A stretch of 64,000 nt of DNA from Aestuariibaculum lutulentum. Its GTDB lineage: Bacteria; Bacteroidota; Bacteroidia; Flavobacteriales; Flavobacteriaceae. The notes beneath the pieces are model-generated. The model was not told the origin of the DNA, made no database searches, and saw nothing but the letters and a program-made list of their open reading frames with translations. The translations under genes were made by a program, and so were the position numbers. Each line of letters opens with the position of its first letter. Position 1 is the stretch's first letter. The stretch spans positions 595,501 through 659,500 of the forward strand of contig NZ_CP136709.1 of NCBI RefSeq assembly GCF_032926325.1. The letters run 5' to 3'. Positions 25,060-33,010 of the stretch are shown in pieces.

Positions 25060-25533
25060 TTATTCTTCTTCGTTTGAAGCTTGAGTTTCTACAGCAGGAG
25101 CAGCAGCTGGTTTAGAACCACCTCTTCTACTTCTACGAGTTGTTTTCTTCTCTGGTTTACCAGCAGTGTAAAGCTCGTTGTAATCTACAAGTTCAATCAT
25201 AGCCATATCAGCGTTATCACCTAAACGATTACCAAGTTTAATAATTCTTGTGTAACCTCCTGGACGATCTGCAATCTTAGCTGCAACATCTCTGAACAAT
25301 TCTGTTACTGCGTCTTTTTGTCTTAATCTAGACATAACTACACGTCTGTTGTGAGTTGTATCTTCTTTAGACTTAGTAATTAAAGGCTCAACAAATTGTT
25401 TTAAAGCTTTAGCTTTAGCAACAGTAGTGTTAATACGCTTGTGCTCGATTAAAGAACAAGCCATATTAGCTAACATAGATTTTCTATGTGCAGTTTGTCT
25501 ACCTAAGTGATTTACTTTTTTTCCGTGTCTCAT
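25060..25533 (-). CDS. rplQ: 50S ribosomal protein L17
   Basis: The 157-residue protein has the L17 core (MRHGKKVNHLGRQTAHRKS at the start, then INTTVAKAKALKQFVEPLI), followed by a low-complexity tail of about 35 residues that is basic and then acidic (KKTTRRSRRGG ... SNEEE). Such tails are common in Bacteroidota L17 and absent from the E. coli protein. It is the last gene of the alpha-operon part, directly after rpoA. Confidence 0.97.
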   Translation of the reverse strand: MRHGKKVNHLGRQTAHRKSMLANMACSLIEHKRINTTVAKAKALKQFVEPLITKSKEDTTHNRRVVMSRLRQKDAVTELFRDVAAKIADRPGGYTRIIKLGNRLGDNADMAMIELVDYNELYTAGKPEKKTTRRSRRGGSKPAAAPAVETQASNEEE

Positions 25534-25595
25534 GACTTTTGGTTTTAAACTTCATCTTGCTTCAACCCACTATTGAGGAGCAAATTATGAAGTAA

Positions 25596-26588
25596 TTAAT
25601 CTTTATCTAATTTGTATTTGCTTAAATCCATTCCGAAGTTTAAACCTTTAACATTAACAAGCTCTTCAAGCTCTGTTAAAGACTTCTTACCGAAGTTTCT
25701 GAATTTCATTAAATCGTTTTTGTTAAATGATACTAAGTCACCTAATGTATCAACTTCTGCAGCTTTTAAACAGTTAAGTGCACGAACCGATAAATCCATA
25801 TCGATTAACTTCGTTTTAAGTAACTGTCTCATATGTAATGATTCTTCATCATATGTTTCAGTTTGTGCAATTTCATCGGCTTCTAATGTAATACGCTCAT
25901 CAGAGAATAACATGAAGTGGTGAATTAACGTTTTGGCAGCCTCAGTTAATGCATCTTGAGGAGTGATAGAACCGTCTGTGATGATTTCAAATACTAACTT
26001 TTCGTAGTCAGTTTTTTGCTCAACACGGTAGTTCTCAATACTATATTTAACGTTTTTAATTGGTGTGTAAATTGAATCTGTAAAGATTGTTCCTATTGGC
26101 GCAGCAGCTTTTTTATTTTCTTCTGCAGGTACATATCCTCTACCTTTTTCAATTGTAATTTCCATGTTAAAGTTAACTTTTGGATCTAAGTTACAGATAA
26201 CTAACTCTGTATTTAACACTTGGAATCCAGAAATAAACTTTTGAAAATCTCCAGCAGTGATTTGCTCTTGACCTGAAATTGAAATTGATACAGACTCGTT
26301 GTCGATATCTTCAATTTGTCTTTTAAAACGAACTTGCTTTAAGTTTAAGATGATTTCTGTAACATCTTCTACTACACCAGCAATCGTTGAAAACTCATGA
26401 TCTACACTTTCGATTCTAACAGAAGTAATAGCAAACCCTTCTAATGAAGAAAGAAGTACTCTTCTTAATGCGTTACCAACTGTTAAACCGTATCCAGGTT
26501 CTAAAGGACGAAATTCGAATTTCCCTTCAAAATCTGTTGAATCAATCATGATTACTTTGTCGGGCTTCTGAAAATTAAATACTGCCAT
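25596..26588 (-). CDS. rpoA: RNA polymerase alpha subunit
   Basis: The 330-residue protein has the N-terminal dimerisation domain (about 1-230, with FRPLEPGYGLTVGNALRRVLLSS) and the C-terminal DNA-binding domain (about 250-320, with helix-hairpin-helix residues RALNCLKAAEVDTLGDLV and NFGKKSLTELEE). The linker is short. It stands between rpsD and rplQ as in most bacteria. No exact -7 element was found in the 106 bases before it. Confidence 0.98.
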   Translation of the reverse strand: MAVFNFQKPDKVIMIDSTDFEGKFEFRPLEPGYGLTVGNALRRVLLSSLEGFAITSVRIESVDHEFSTIAGVVEDVTEIILNLKQVRFKRQIEDIDNESVSISISGQEQITAGDFQKFISGFQVLNTELVICNLDPKVNFNMEITIEKGRGYVPAEENKKAAAPIGTIFTDSIYTPIKNVKYSIENYRVEQKTDYEKLVFEIITDGSITPQDALTEAAKTLIHHFMLFSDERITLEADEIAQTETYDEESLHMRQLLKTKLIDMDLSVRALNCLKAAEVDTLGDLVSFNKNDLMKFRNFGKKSLTELEELVNVKGLNFGMDLSKYKLDKD

Positions 26589-26694
26589 TTTTTTTCTTCG
26601 TTTTAATTGTTACTTGGTTGCGCGGTTTATAAGTTTGAAGAAGTACGAACAAACCCTTTGGCCAAATACCAATGTTGTTAATAATTTATTTTTA

Positions 26695-27300
26695 TTATTT
26701 AGAGTATAACTCGACGATAAATTGCTCGTTGATGTTTTCTGGAATTTGAATTCTAGCAGGAACAGAAACGTAAGTTCCTTGTTTAGTATCGTCATTCCAA
26801 GTAATCCACTCATAAACGTTGCTTGAGTTAGCTAAAGATCTTTCGATAACATCTAAAGATTTAGATTTCTCTCTTACAGCTACAACATCTCCAGCTTTTA
26901 ATTGGTAAGAAGGAATGTTTACTAACTCACCATTTACAGTAATGTGTCTGTGAGATACTAATTGTCTAGCACCACTTCTAGATGGAGCGATACCCATACG
27001 GTATACTACGTTATCTAATCTAGATTCACAAAGTTGTAATAAAACCTCACCTGTAATACCTTGAGCAGCTCTTGCTTTCTTAAATAAACCTCTAAATTGT
27101 CTTTCTAAGATTCCGTAAGTGTACTTCGCTTTTTGCTTAGCCTCTAACTGGATAGCGTACTCAGATTTTTTTCCACGCTTTCTAGCGTTTCCGTGTTGCC
27201 CAGGAGGGTAATTTCTTTTCTCAAAAGACTTATCGTCTCCAAAAATAGCTTCTCCAAATTTACGAGCTACTTTAGTTTTAGGACCAGTATATCTTGCCAT
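26695..27300 (-). CDS. rpsD: 30S ribosomal protein S4
   Basis: The 201-residue primary 16S rRNA-binding protein starts MARYTGPKTKVARKFG, a zinc-free (C-minus) N-terminus with none of the four cysteines of the C-plus form. The S4 RNA-binding domain (RLDNVVYRMGIAPSRSGARQLVSHRHI) is intact. In E. coli S4 represses the alpha operon; here a terminator, an exact -7 element and a leader of about 90 bases lie directly upstream, which would allow separate control of rpsD-rpoA-rplQ. Confidence 0.97.
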   Translation of the reverse strand: MARYTGPKTKVARKFGEAIFGDDKSFEKRNYPPGQHGNARKRGKKSEYAIQLEAKQKAKYTYGILERQFRGLFKKARAAQGITGEVLLQLCESRLDNVVYRMGIAPSRSGARQLVSHRHITVNGELVNIPSYQLKAGDVVAVREKSKSLDVIERSLANSSNVYEWITWNDDTKQGTYVSVPARIQIPENINEQFIVELYSK

Positions 27301-27403
27301 TTCTAATTGTTTTTGAGAGTGACTATGGATTAAGGTCTAAATCTTATCCTCCGATAATCGTTAATCTCTCGTTAATACTTGTTTTTTTCGGTGTGCAAAT
27401 ATA
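27301..27403 (-). promoter_or_regulatory. Promoter and leader of rpsD
   Basis: The minus strand has TATATTTG (27403-27396), an exact TAnnTTTG match, followed by a leader of about 90 bases before the rpsD ATG. The leader contains a tandem ATTAACGA repeat (plus-strand TCGTTAAT at 27358-27365 and 27369-27376). A regulatory leader bound by S4 is possible by analogy with other bacteria, but its structure does not match one I know. Confidence 0.5.
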
Positions 27404-27447
27404 TAAAAAAAATTAATACCAGCTGTATATTAAGCTGATATTAATTT
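27404..27447 (-). terminator. Intrinsic terminator between rpsK and rpsD
   Basis: The arms 27410-27424 and 27433-27447 pair over 15 bp, with one position that is a G-U wobble only in the minus-strand RNA. The stem is followed on the minus strand by six T's (27409-27404). It lies 26 bases past the rpsK stop and just before the rpsD -7 element. Confidence 0.8.
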
Positions 27448-27473
27448 CTTTATAAAAATATGTTGAGTAAAAA

Positions 27474-27866
27474 TTATACTCTTCTACGTTTTGGAGGTCT
27501 ACATCCATTGTGTGGTAGTGGCGTAACATCGATGATTTCTGTTACTTCGATACCAGCATTGTGGATTGAACGAATAGCAGATTCTCTACCATTACCTGGA
27601 CCTTTAACATATACTTTTACTTTCTTTAACCCAGCTTCTGAAGCTACAGCTGCAGCATCTTCAGCGGCTAATTGAGCAGCATAAGGAGTATTCTTTTTAG
27701 AACCTCTAAATCCCATTTTACCAGCAGATGACCAAGAAATTACGTCACCTTTTTTGTTAGTTAATGAGATGATGATGTTGTTAAAAGAAGCATTTACGTG
27801 AGCCTCTCCAACAGAATCTACTATAACTTTACGTTTTTTAGTAGTCTTTGTATTTGATTTTGCCAT
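27474..27866 (-). CDS. rpsK: 30S ribosomal protein S11
   Basis: The 130-residue S11 of the 30S platform has the characteristic NNIIISLTNKKGDVISWSSAGK and GPGNGRESAIRSIHNAGIEV segments and ends PHNGCRPPKRRRV. It lies between rpsM and rpsD, with a duplicated intergenic element upstream and a terminator downstream. Confidence 0.97.
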   Translation of the reverse strand: MAKSNTKTTKKRKVIVDSVGEAHVNASFNNIIISLTNKKGDVISWSSAGKMGFRGSKKNTPYAAQLAAEDAAAVASEAGLKKVKVYVKGPGNGRESAIRSIHNAGIEVTEIIDVTPLPHNGCRPPKRRRV

Positions 27867-27870
27867 ATTA

Positions 27871-27955
27871 TTTTAGTTTCTAGTTGTTAGTTGTTAGTGA
27901 TAGAATCCTAGACTTTTACATTTCAAACAGATTCATCTAACAGCTAAATACTAAC
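27871..27955 (-). repeat. Duplicated intergenic element, copy A (upstream of rpsK)
   Basis: This segment of about 85 bases shares long blocks with copy B at 28346-28437: TTTTAGTTTCTAGTTG, AGAATCCTA, then ATTTCAAACAGATTC and ATCTAAC, in the same order and with nearly the same spacing. On the minus strand GAATC and GATTC can pair to close a hairpin. Both copies directly precede a ribosomal protein gene (rpsK here). Confidence 0.65.
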
Positions 27956-27965
27956 TTGACTTTAA

Positions 27966-28340
27966 TTATTTAGTTGCTTTTTTCTTGTTAGCAACAGTTT
28001 TTCTTCTACCTTTTCTTGTTCTAGAGTTATTCTTAGTACGTTGACCTCTTAATGGAAGTCCAGCTCTGTGACGAATTCCTCTGTTACAACCGATATCCAT
28101 TAAACGTTTAATGTTTAATTGAATCTCAGAACGTAATTCACCTTCGATAGTAAAAGATCCAACAGCTTCACGAATACCAGCGATTTGGTCGTCGTTCCAG
28201 TCTTGAACTTTAATACTTTCGTCAACATTAGCTTGAGCTAATATTTCCTTTGCTCTACTTCTACCTATTCCGTAGATATAAGTTAAAGAGATAACTCCTC
28301 TTTTGTTTTTTGGTATGTCTACACCTGCAATTCTTGCCAT
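27966..28340 (-). CDS. rpsM: 30S ribosomal protein S13
   Basis: The 124-residue S13 of the 30S head has the helix-two-turn-helix region (YIYGIGRSRAKEIL), GCNRGIRHRAGLPLRGQRTKNNSRTRKG and a lysine-rich tail. Unusually, it is bracketed by two related intergenic elements. Confidence 0.97.
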   Translation of the reverse strand: MARIAGVDIPKNKRGVISLTYIYGIGRSRAKEILAQANVDESIKVQDWNDDQIAGIREAVGSFTIEGELRSEIQLNIKRLMDIGCNRGIRHRAGLPLRGQRTKNNSRTRKGRRKTVANKKKATK

Positions 28341-28345
28341 ATTGT

Positions 28346-28437
28346 TTTTAGTTTCTAGTTGCTAGTTTTTAGTTGTTAGAATCCTAAACATTTCTATTTC
28401 AAACAGATTCTCATCTAACTTCTAAGCCCTAATAACT
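28346..28437 (-). repeat. Duplicated intergenic element, copy B (upstream of rpsM)
   Basis: This copy of about 92 bases is related to copy A at 27871-27955. It can form a slightly longer AGAATC/GATTCT closing stem on the minus strand. The two copies frame rpsM on either side, so recombination between them would delete or duplicate rpsM. Confidence 0.65.
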
Positions 28438-28447
28438 CATGTACAAT

Positions 28448-28564
28448 TTAACCTTGTCTTTGTTTAAATCTAGGATTCTTTTTGTTTATCACGTAAAGTC
28501 TACCTTTTCTACGCACGATTTTACAATCTGCACTTCTTTTTTTAACGGATGCTCTAACTTTCAT
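28448..28564 (-). CDS. rpmJ: 50S ribosomal protein L36
   Basis: This short gene encodes 38 residues, beginning MKVRASVKKRSADC and ending PRFKQRQG. Only one of the zinc ligands of the C-plus form (C14) remains; the other positions are S, N and F, so it is the zinc-free form. It lies 4 bases downstream of infA and 107 bases ahead of rpsM, in the classic infA-rpmJ-rpsM order. Confidence 0.95.
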   Translation of the reverse strand: MKVRASVKKRSADCKIVRRKGRLYVINKKNPRFKQRQG

Positions 28565-28568
28565 CGTA

Positions 28569-28784
28569 TTAGTATCTATAAGTTATGCGAGCCTTAGACA
28601 AATCGTAAGGACTCATTTCTAATTTTACTTTATCTCCCGGTAAAAGTTTGATATAGTGCATACGCATTTTACCAGAGATATGTGCTGTCACAATGTGACC
28701 ATTTTCTAATTCAACACGGAACATCGCATTTGATAATGCTTCAATAATTGTTCCGTCTTGTTCTATTGCTGCCTGTTTTGCCAT
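28569..28784 (-). CDS. infA: Translation initiation factor IF-1
   Basis: The 71-residue OB-fold protein binds the 30S A site during initiation. It shows the family core: IEQDGTIIEALSNAMFRVELENGHIVTAHISGK (split in the usual way) and GDKVKLEMSPYDLSKARITYR. It lies between secY and rpmJ; adk and map, which stand here in some other bacteria, are absent. Confidence 0.97.
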   Translation of the reverse strand: MAKQAAIEQDGTIIEALSNAMFRVELENGHIVTAHISGKMRMHYIKLLPGDKVKLEMSPYDLSKARITYRY

Positions 28785-28794
28785 AGTATAATAT

Positions 28795-30138
28795 TTAAGC
28801 TACTGCTTTTCTATTTTTACCTGTTTTCATCAAGCCATCATAATGTCTATTTAACAAGTAAGAGTTTACCTGTTGCATAGTATCTATAGCAACACCTACT
28901 AAAATGATTAGTGAAGTACCACCAAAGAATAATGCCCATCCTTGTTGTACACCCATTAACTTAACAATGAAAGCTGGAAATATAGCTATAAGTGCTAAGA
29001 ATAATGAACCTGGTAAGGTAATTTGAGACATTATCTTATCTAGATATTCTGAAGTTTCTGAACCAGGACGAATACCTGGAATAAAACCTCCGCTGCGTTT
29101 TAAATCGTCAGCCATTTTGTTCGTTGGTACTGTAATTGCAGTATAAAAATATGTAAATACAATAATTAAGAATGCAAATACAACGTTATACCAAAGACCA
29201 AAGATATCTGCAAAGTTTGTTTGTAACCACATTCCGGTTGCAGTCTCCTTTAATAAAGAAGATCCACCAATTAAACCTGGAACAAACATGATAGCCTGTG
29301 CAAATATGATAGGCATTACTCCAGAAGCGTTAAGCTTTAATGGAATATACTGTCTAGACCCTACAGCACTTTTTTCATAGCCACCAGTTGCGGTTCTTCT
29401 TGCGTATTCAACAGCTATTTTTCTAACAGCCATAACAAGCATGATTGCACCTAAGATAATTGCGAACCATAGTACTAATTCGAAAAGAATTAACATCACG
29501 TTATTTCCTTCTAATCTAGTCGCAGCGTTTTGAAGAAAAGCGGCTGGTAGACGAGCAATGATACCCACCATAATTAATAGTGAAATACCATTGCCTATAC
29601 CTTTATCCGTAATTTTTTCTCCTAACCACATCGCAAAGATACACCCGGTTACTAAGATAGAAACAGATGAGAAATAGAATAATGGCCCTTGACCTAATAA
29701 AAATGCACTTGTAGGAATCCCTAATGCCGGTAAACTTGCCAGGTAACCTGGAGCCTGTAATAAACATATAGCAATAGTTAACCAACGTGTAATTTGATTA
29801 ATCTTCTTTTGACCACTTGCGCCTTCTTTTTGTAATTTTTGTAAATAAGGAATAGCAATTCCCATTAACTGAACCACAATAGAAGCAGAAATGTATGGCA
29901 TAATACCCAAAGCGAATACTGAAGCATTTGCAAATGCACCTCCAGTAAAGGCATTTAGTAATCCTAATATACCTGAGTCGGTACTATCTGCTAAGCCCTC
30001 TAATTGAGCAGCATCAATACCAGGAAGTACAACTTGAGTACCAAAACGATAAACTAATAACAAACCAAGTGTAACGGTAATTCTGTTTCTTAGTTCTTCT
30101 ATTTTCCAAACATTCTTTAACGATTCTATAAACTTCAT
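28795..30138 (-). CDS. secY: Preprotein translocase subunit SecY
   Basis: SecY is the channel of the general secretion system in the inner membrane. The 447-residue protein has ten transmembrane segments. The family signatures include GIMPYISASIVVQLM in the second helix region, the GIGNGISLLIM motif and the RPGSETSEYL cytosolic loop that contacts SecA or the ribosome. It follows rplO by 15 bases in the spc part of the cluster. Confidence 0.97.
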   Translation of the reverse strand: MKFIESLKNVWKIEELRNRITVTLGLLLVYRFGTQVVLPGIDAAQLEGLADSTDSGILGLLNAFTGGAFANASVFALGIMPYISASIVVQLMGIAIPYLQKLQKEGASGQKKINQITRWLTIAICLLQAPGYLASLPALGIPTSAFLLGQGPLFYFSSVSILVTGCIFAMWLGEKITDKGIGNGISLLIMVGIIARLPAAFLQNAATRLEGNNVMLILFELVLWFAIILGAIMLVMAVRKIAVEYARRTATGGYEKSAVGSRQYIPLKLNASGVMPIIFAQAIMFVPGLIGGSSLLKETATGMWLQTNFADIFGLWYNVVFAFLIIVFTYFYTAITVPTNKMADDLKRSGGFIPGIRPGSETSEYLDKIMSQITLPGSLFLALIAIFPAFIVKLMGVQQGWALFFGGTSLIILVGVAIDTMQQVNSYLLNRHYDGLMKTGKNRKAVA

Positions 30139-30153
30139 ACTTGTAATAAGGTC

Positions 30154-30606
30154 TTATAATGTTACAGCTTCACCTCCTGCAGCTTCGATAGCAGCCTTTG
30201 CTGAAGCAGTAAATTTGTGTGCAGATACTTTTAACTTAGCTTTTAATTCTCCTCTTCCTAAAATTTTAACTAGATCATTTTTTCCAGCTAAACGATTAGA
30301 GAATAAAGTTTCGAAGTCTACTGTATCTGTAACTTTGTTATCATCTACTAACTGTTGTAAAGTATCTAAGTTAATACCTTGATATTCTACGCGGTTAATA
30401 TTAGTAAAACCAAACTTAGGAACACGTCTTTGAATAGGCATTTGACCTCCTTCAAATCCTACTTTCTTAGAGTATCCAGAACGAGACTTAGCTCCTTTGT
30501 GACCACGTGTAGCAGTACCACCTTTTCCAGAACCTTGTCCACGACCTACTCTTTTCCCTTGGTTTTTTACTGAACCTTCTGCAGGTTTTAAATTACTTAA
30601 ATCCAT
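30154..30606 (-). CDS. rplO: 50S ribosomal protein L15
   Basis: The 150-residue protein has a long, glycine- and lysine-rich N-terminal extension (GKRVGRGQGSGKGGTATRGHKG) that winds into 23S rRNA and a C-terminal globular domain with ILGRGELKAKLKVSAHKFTASA. It lies between rpmD and secY in canonical order. Confidence 0.97.
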   Translation of the reverse strand: MDLSNLKPAEGSVKNQGKRVGRGQGSGKGGTATRGHKGAKSRSGYSKKVGFEGGQMPIQRRVPKFGFTNINRVEYQGINLDTLQQLVDDNKVTDTVDFETLFSNRLAGKNDLVKILGRGELKAKLKVSAHKFTASAKAAIEAAGGEAVTL

Positions 30607-30622
30607 TTTTCAGTTTATATTT

Positions 30623-30802
30623 TTAAGCTTCTTCTACAGAAACTAAATGTGAAACTTTAGCAACCATACCAAGAATACTTGGTGTGGTTTCATGCTCTAC
30701 TACTTGACCAATCTTTCTTAATCCAAGAGACTCAAGTACTCTTTTTTGTCTAAGCGGCTTGTTAATAGCGCTTTTAACTTTTGTAACTTTAATTTTTGCC
30801 AT
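30623..30802 (-). CDS. rpmD: 50S ribosomal protein L30
   Basis: This short gene encodes 59 residues: MAKIKVTKVKSAINKPLRQ, then LGLRKIGQVVEHE and a tail ending SVEEA. Size and motifs match bacterial L30. It lies 16 bases before rplO and 12 bases after rpsE in the standard spc order. Confidence 0.95.
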   Translation of the reverse strand: MAKIKVTKVKSAINKPLRQKRVLESLGLRKIGQVVEHETTPSILGMVAKVSHLVSVEEA

Positions 30803-30814
30803 CTCTTTAAATTT

Positions 30815-31339
30815 TTAAGCTTTAAAAACTTGTTCAAGTGAAATACCTCTATCTCTAGCAATCGTGTTAGCATCTCTTAACTGTAATAAAGCATCAAAAG
30901 TTGCTTTTACTACGTTGTGAGGGTTAGATGATCCTTGAGATTTAGATAATACGTCGTGTACACCAACTGCCTCAAGTACTGTTCTTACAGCACCACCGGC
31001 AATTACACCTGTACCTTCTGCAGCAGGCATAATGTTTACTCTAGCTCCTCCGAATTTACCTTTTTGCTCGTGAGGTAAAGTTTTTCCTTTTAAAGGAATT
31101 CTCACTAAGTTTTTCTTTGCATCTTCTACAGCTTTAGCGATAGCTGTTGCAACGTCTTTAGATTTACCTAAACCTTGACCTACAACACCGTGCTCATCAC
31201 CTACTACTACGATTGCCGAAAAACCAAATGCTCTACCACCTTTAGTTACTTTGGTAACTCTTTGTACACCAACTAAACGATCTTTAAGATCTAATCCACC
31301 TGGTTTTACTAACTCTGCGCTTTTATATTTTTGAAACAT
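30815..31339 (-). CDS. rpsE: 30S ribosomal protein S5
   Basis: The 174-residue S5 has a dsRNA-binding-like N-terminal domain (DRLVGVQRVTKVTKGGRAFGFSAIVVVGD) and a C-terminal domain with GARVNIMPAAEGTGVIAGGAVR, the region tied to decoding accuracy. It follows rplR by 5 bases. Confidence 0.97.
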   Translation of the reverse strand: MFQKYKSAELVKPGGLDLKDRLVGVQRVTKVTKGGRAFGFSAIVVVGDEHGVVGQGLGKSKDVATAIAKAVEDAKKNLVRIPLKGKTLPHEQKGKFGGARVNIMPAAEGTGVIAGGAVRTVLEAVGVHDVLSKSQGSSNPHNVVKATFDALLQLRDANTIARDRGISLEQVFKA

Positions 31340-31344
31340 AATTT

Positions 31345-31701
31345 TTAGAATTTAAGTCCTGCTTCTCTAGCTCCTTCAGCTAATGATTTTACTCTACCAT
31401 GGTATAAATATCCACCTCTATCAAAAGCGATAGTTTCTACACCAGCTTTCATAGCTTTCTCAGCAACTGTTTTACCTACTAACTTAGCTAATTCTACTTT
31501 AGTAGCTGTTACAGAACTAATATCTTTGTCTCTTGAAGATGCAGCACTGATAGTTTTACCAGTTACGTCATCTACAATTTGAGCATAAATTTCTTTATTA
31601 CTTCTAAAAACAGTTAATCTTGGTCTTGCTTCTGTTCCAGAAACAATTTTACGAATTCTGCTTTTTATTCTTATTCTTCTTTCGTGTTTTGTCAATGCCA
31701 T
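31345..31701 (-). CDS. rplR: 50S ribosomal protein L18
   Basis: The 118-residue 5S rRNA-binding protein has RLTVFRSNKEIYAQIVDD and ends FDRGGYLYHGRVKSLAEGAREAGLKF, typical of bacterial L18. It lies between rplF and rpsE. Confidence 0.97.
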   Translation of the reverse strand: MALTKHERRIRIKSRIRKIVSGTEARPRLTVFRSNKEIYAQIVDDVTGKTISAASSRDKDISSVTATKVELAKLVGKTVAEKAMKAGVETIAFDRGGYLYHGRVKSLAEGAREAGLKF

Positions 31702-31711
31702 AACTTAATTA

Positions 31712-32254
31712 TTAAGCTGATTTACCTGCTTTTCTTCTTAATACTTCACCAACAAACTTGATACCTTTACCTTTGTAAGGTTCTGGTTTTCTAAATCCGC
31801 GGATTTTCGCAGCTACTTGTCCAACCAACTGTTTGTCGTGAGATGTTAATTTTACGATTGGGTTCTTCCCTTTTTCAGATACTGTTTCAACTTTAATTTC
31901 TGGAGCTAAGTCCATAACTATAGCATGAGAAAAACCTAAAGCTAATTCAAGTTTGTTACCTTGGTTACTAGCTCTATAACCTACACCTACTAATTCTAAT
32001 TCTTTAGTCCAACCTTCAGAAACACCTTTAATCATGTTGTTTACTAAAGCTCTGTAAAGACCGTGTTTAGCTCTTTCAGCTTTTAGATCAGAAGAACGTG
32101 TTACTAAAACATTAGAATCTTCAACTTTAACTTCTACAGATTCGAAAGTTTGAGTTAATTCTCCTAACTTTCCTTTTACTGTAATTAAGTTGTCTTTTAC
32201 ATCAACGGTAACTCCGTTTGGAATTACTACTGGGTTATTACCTATTCTTGACAT
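31712..32254 (-). CDS. rplF: 50S ribosomal protein L6
   Basis: The 180-residue protein is made of two related domains and contacts the sarcin-ricin loop. It shows MSRIGNNPVVIPNGV at the start and the L6 signature KPEPYKGKGIKFVGEVLRRKAGK at the end. It follows rpsH by 12 bases. Confidence 0.97.
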   Translation of the reverse strand: MSRIGNNPVVIPNGVTVDVKDNLITVKGKLGELTQTFESVEVKVEDSNVLVTRSSDLKAERAKHGLYRALVNNMIKGVSEGWTKELELVGVGYRASNQGNKLELALGFSHAIVMDLAPEIKVETVSEKGKNPIVKLTSHDKQLVGQVAAKIRGFRKPEPYKGKGIKFVGEVLRRKAGKSA

Positions 32255-32266
32255 ATTCTTCTCTTT

Positions 32267-32665
32267 TTAGTAAACGTAACATAAAACTTCACCACCTACA
32301 TTATCTCTTTTGGCTTGTTTACCTGTCATTACTCCGTGAGAAGTAGAAACGATGGCAATACCTAAACCATTAAGAATTCTAGGAAGTTCTTTCGAACTAG
32401 CATACTTACGTAAACCTGGTTTACTTACTCTTTCAATCTTCTTGATTACAGGCTCTTTTGTTTCTTTGTTGTACTTAAGAGCTATTTTAATAGTTCCTTG
32501 TACTGTAGAATCATCGAACTTGTAACTTAAAATATATCCTTGCTCGAATAATATTTTAGTGATGTCTTTCTTTAAATTAGAAGCAGGGATTTCAACCACT
32601 CTGTGGTTTGCACGCACTGCGTTTCTAATTCTTGTCAAAAAATCCGCTATTGGATCTGTGTACAT
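32267..32665 (-). CDS. rpsH: 30S ribosomal protein S8
   Basis: The 132-residue S8 binds the central domain of 16S rRNA and represses the spc operon in E. coli. It has DPIADFLTRIRNAVRA at the start and the C-terminal signature GLGIAIVSTSHGVMTGKQA. The gap before it (from rpsN) is 72 bases, the longest in this part of the cluster, and contains a GC-rich hairpin. Confidence 0.97.
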   Translation of the reverse strand: MYTDPIADFLTRIRNAVRANHRVVEIPASNLKKDITKILFEQGYILSYKFDDSTVQGTIKIALKYNKETKEPVIKKIERVSKPGLRKYASSKELPRILNGLGIAIVSTSHGVMTGKQAKRDNVGGEVLCYVY

Positions 32666-32687
32666 AATGAATTGATTTTGTGATTTC

Positions 32688-32712
32688 GGTTTTCGGCGTT
32701 GGCGGCCGAACC
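32688..32712 (-). promoter_or_regulatory. GC-rich hairpin in the rpsN-rpsH spacer
   Basis: The arms GGTT-CGGC and GCCG-AACC pair around a 7-base loop, with a 2-base bulge on one side. Its GC content stands out in this AT-rich region. There is no T-tract after it on the minus strand, so it is not a terminator; processing or protein binding is possible. Confidence 0.45.
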
Positions 32713-32737
32713 TTAAATCTGATTATTTAAAATAATA

Positions 32738-33007
32738 TTACCAACTTGCTTTTTTAACTCCAGGAATAAGACCTTGGTTGGCCATTTCTCTAAAAGTTAC
32801 ACGAGAGATACCAAATGTTCTCATGTAACCTCTAGGTCTTCCTGTTAATTTACATCTATTATGTTGACGAATTGGAGAAGCGTTTTTTGGTAACTTCTGT
32901 AATGCTTCGTAATCTCCAGCTTCTTTTAAAGCTTTACGTTTCTCAGCATACTTTGCTACTGTTTTAGCTCTTTTTACCTCGCGGGCTTTCATTGATTCTT
33001 TAGCCAT
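32738..33007 (-). CDS. rpsN: 30S ribosomal protein S14
   Basis: The 89-residue S14 is of the long, zinc-free type: the region that carries CxxC pairs in zinc-binding S14 reads PIRQHNRCKLTGRPRGYM, with a single cysteine. It lies between rplE and rpsH. Confidence 0.97.
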   Translation of the reverse strand: MAKESMKAREVKRAKTVAKYAEKRKALKEAGDYEALQKLPKNASPIRQHNRCKLTGRPRGYMRTFGISRVTFREMANQGLIPGVKKASW

Positions 33008-33010
33008 AAC

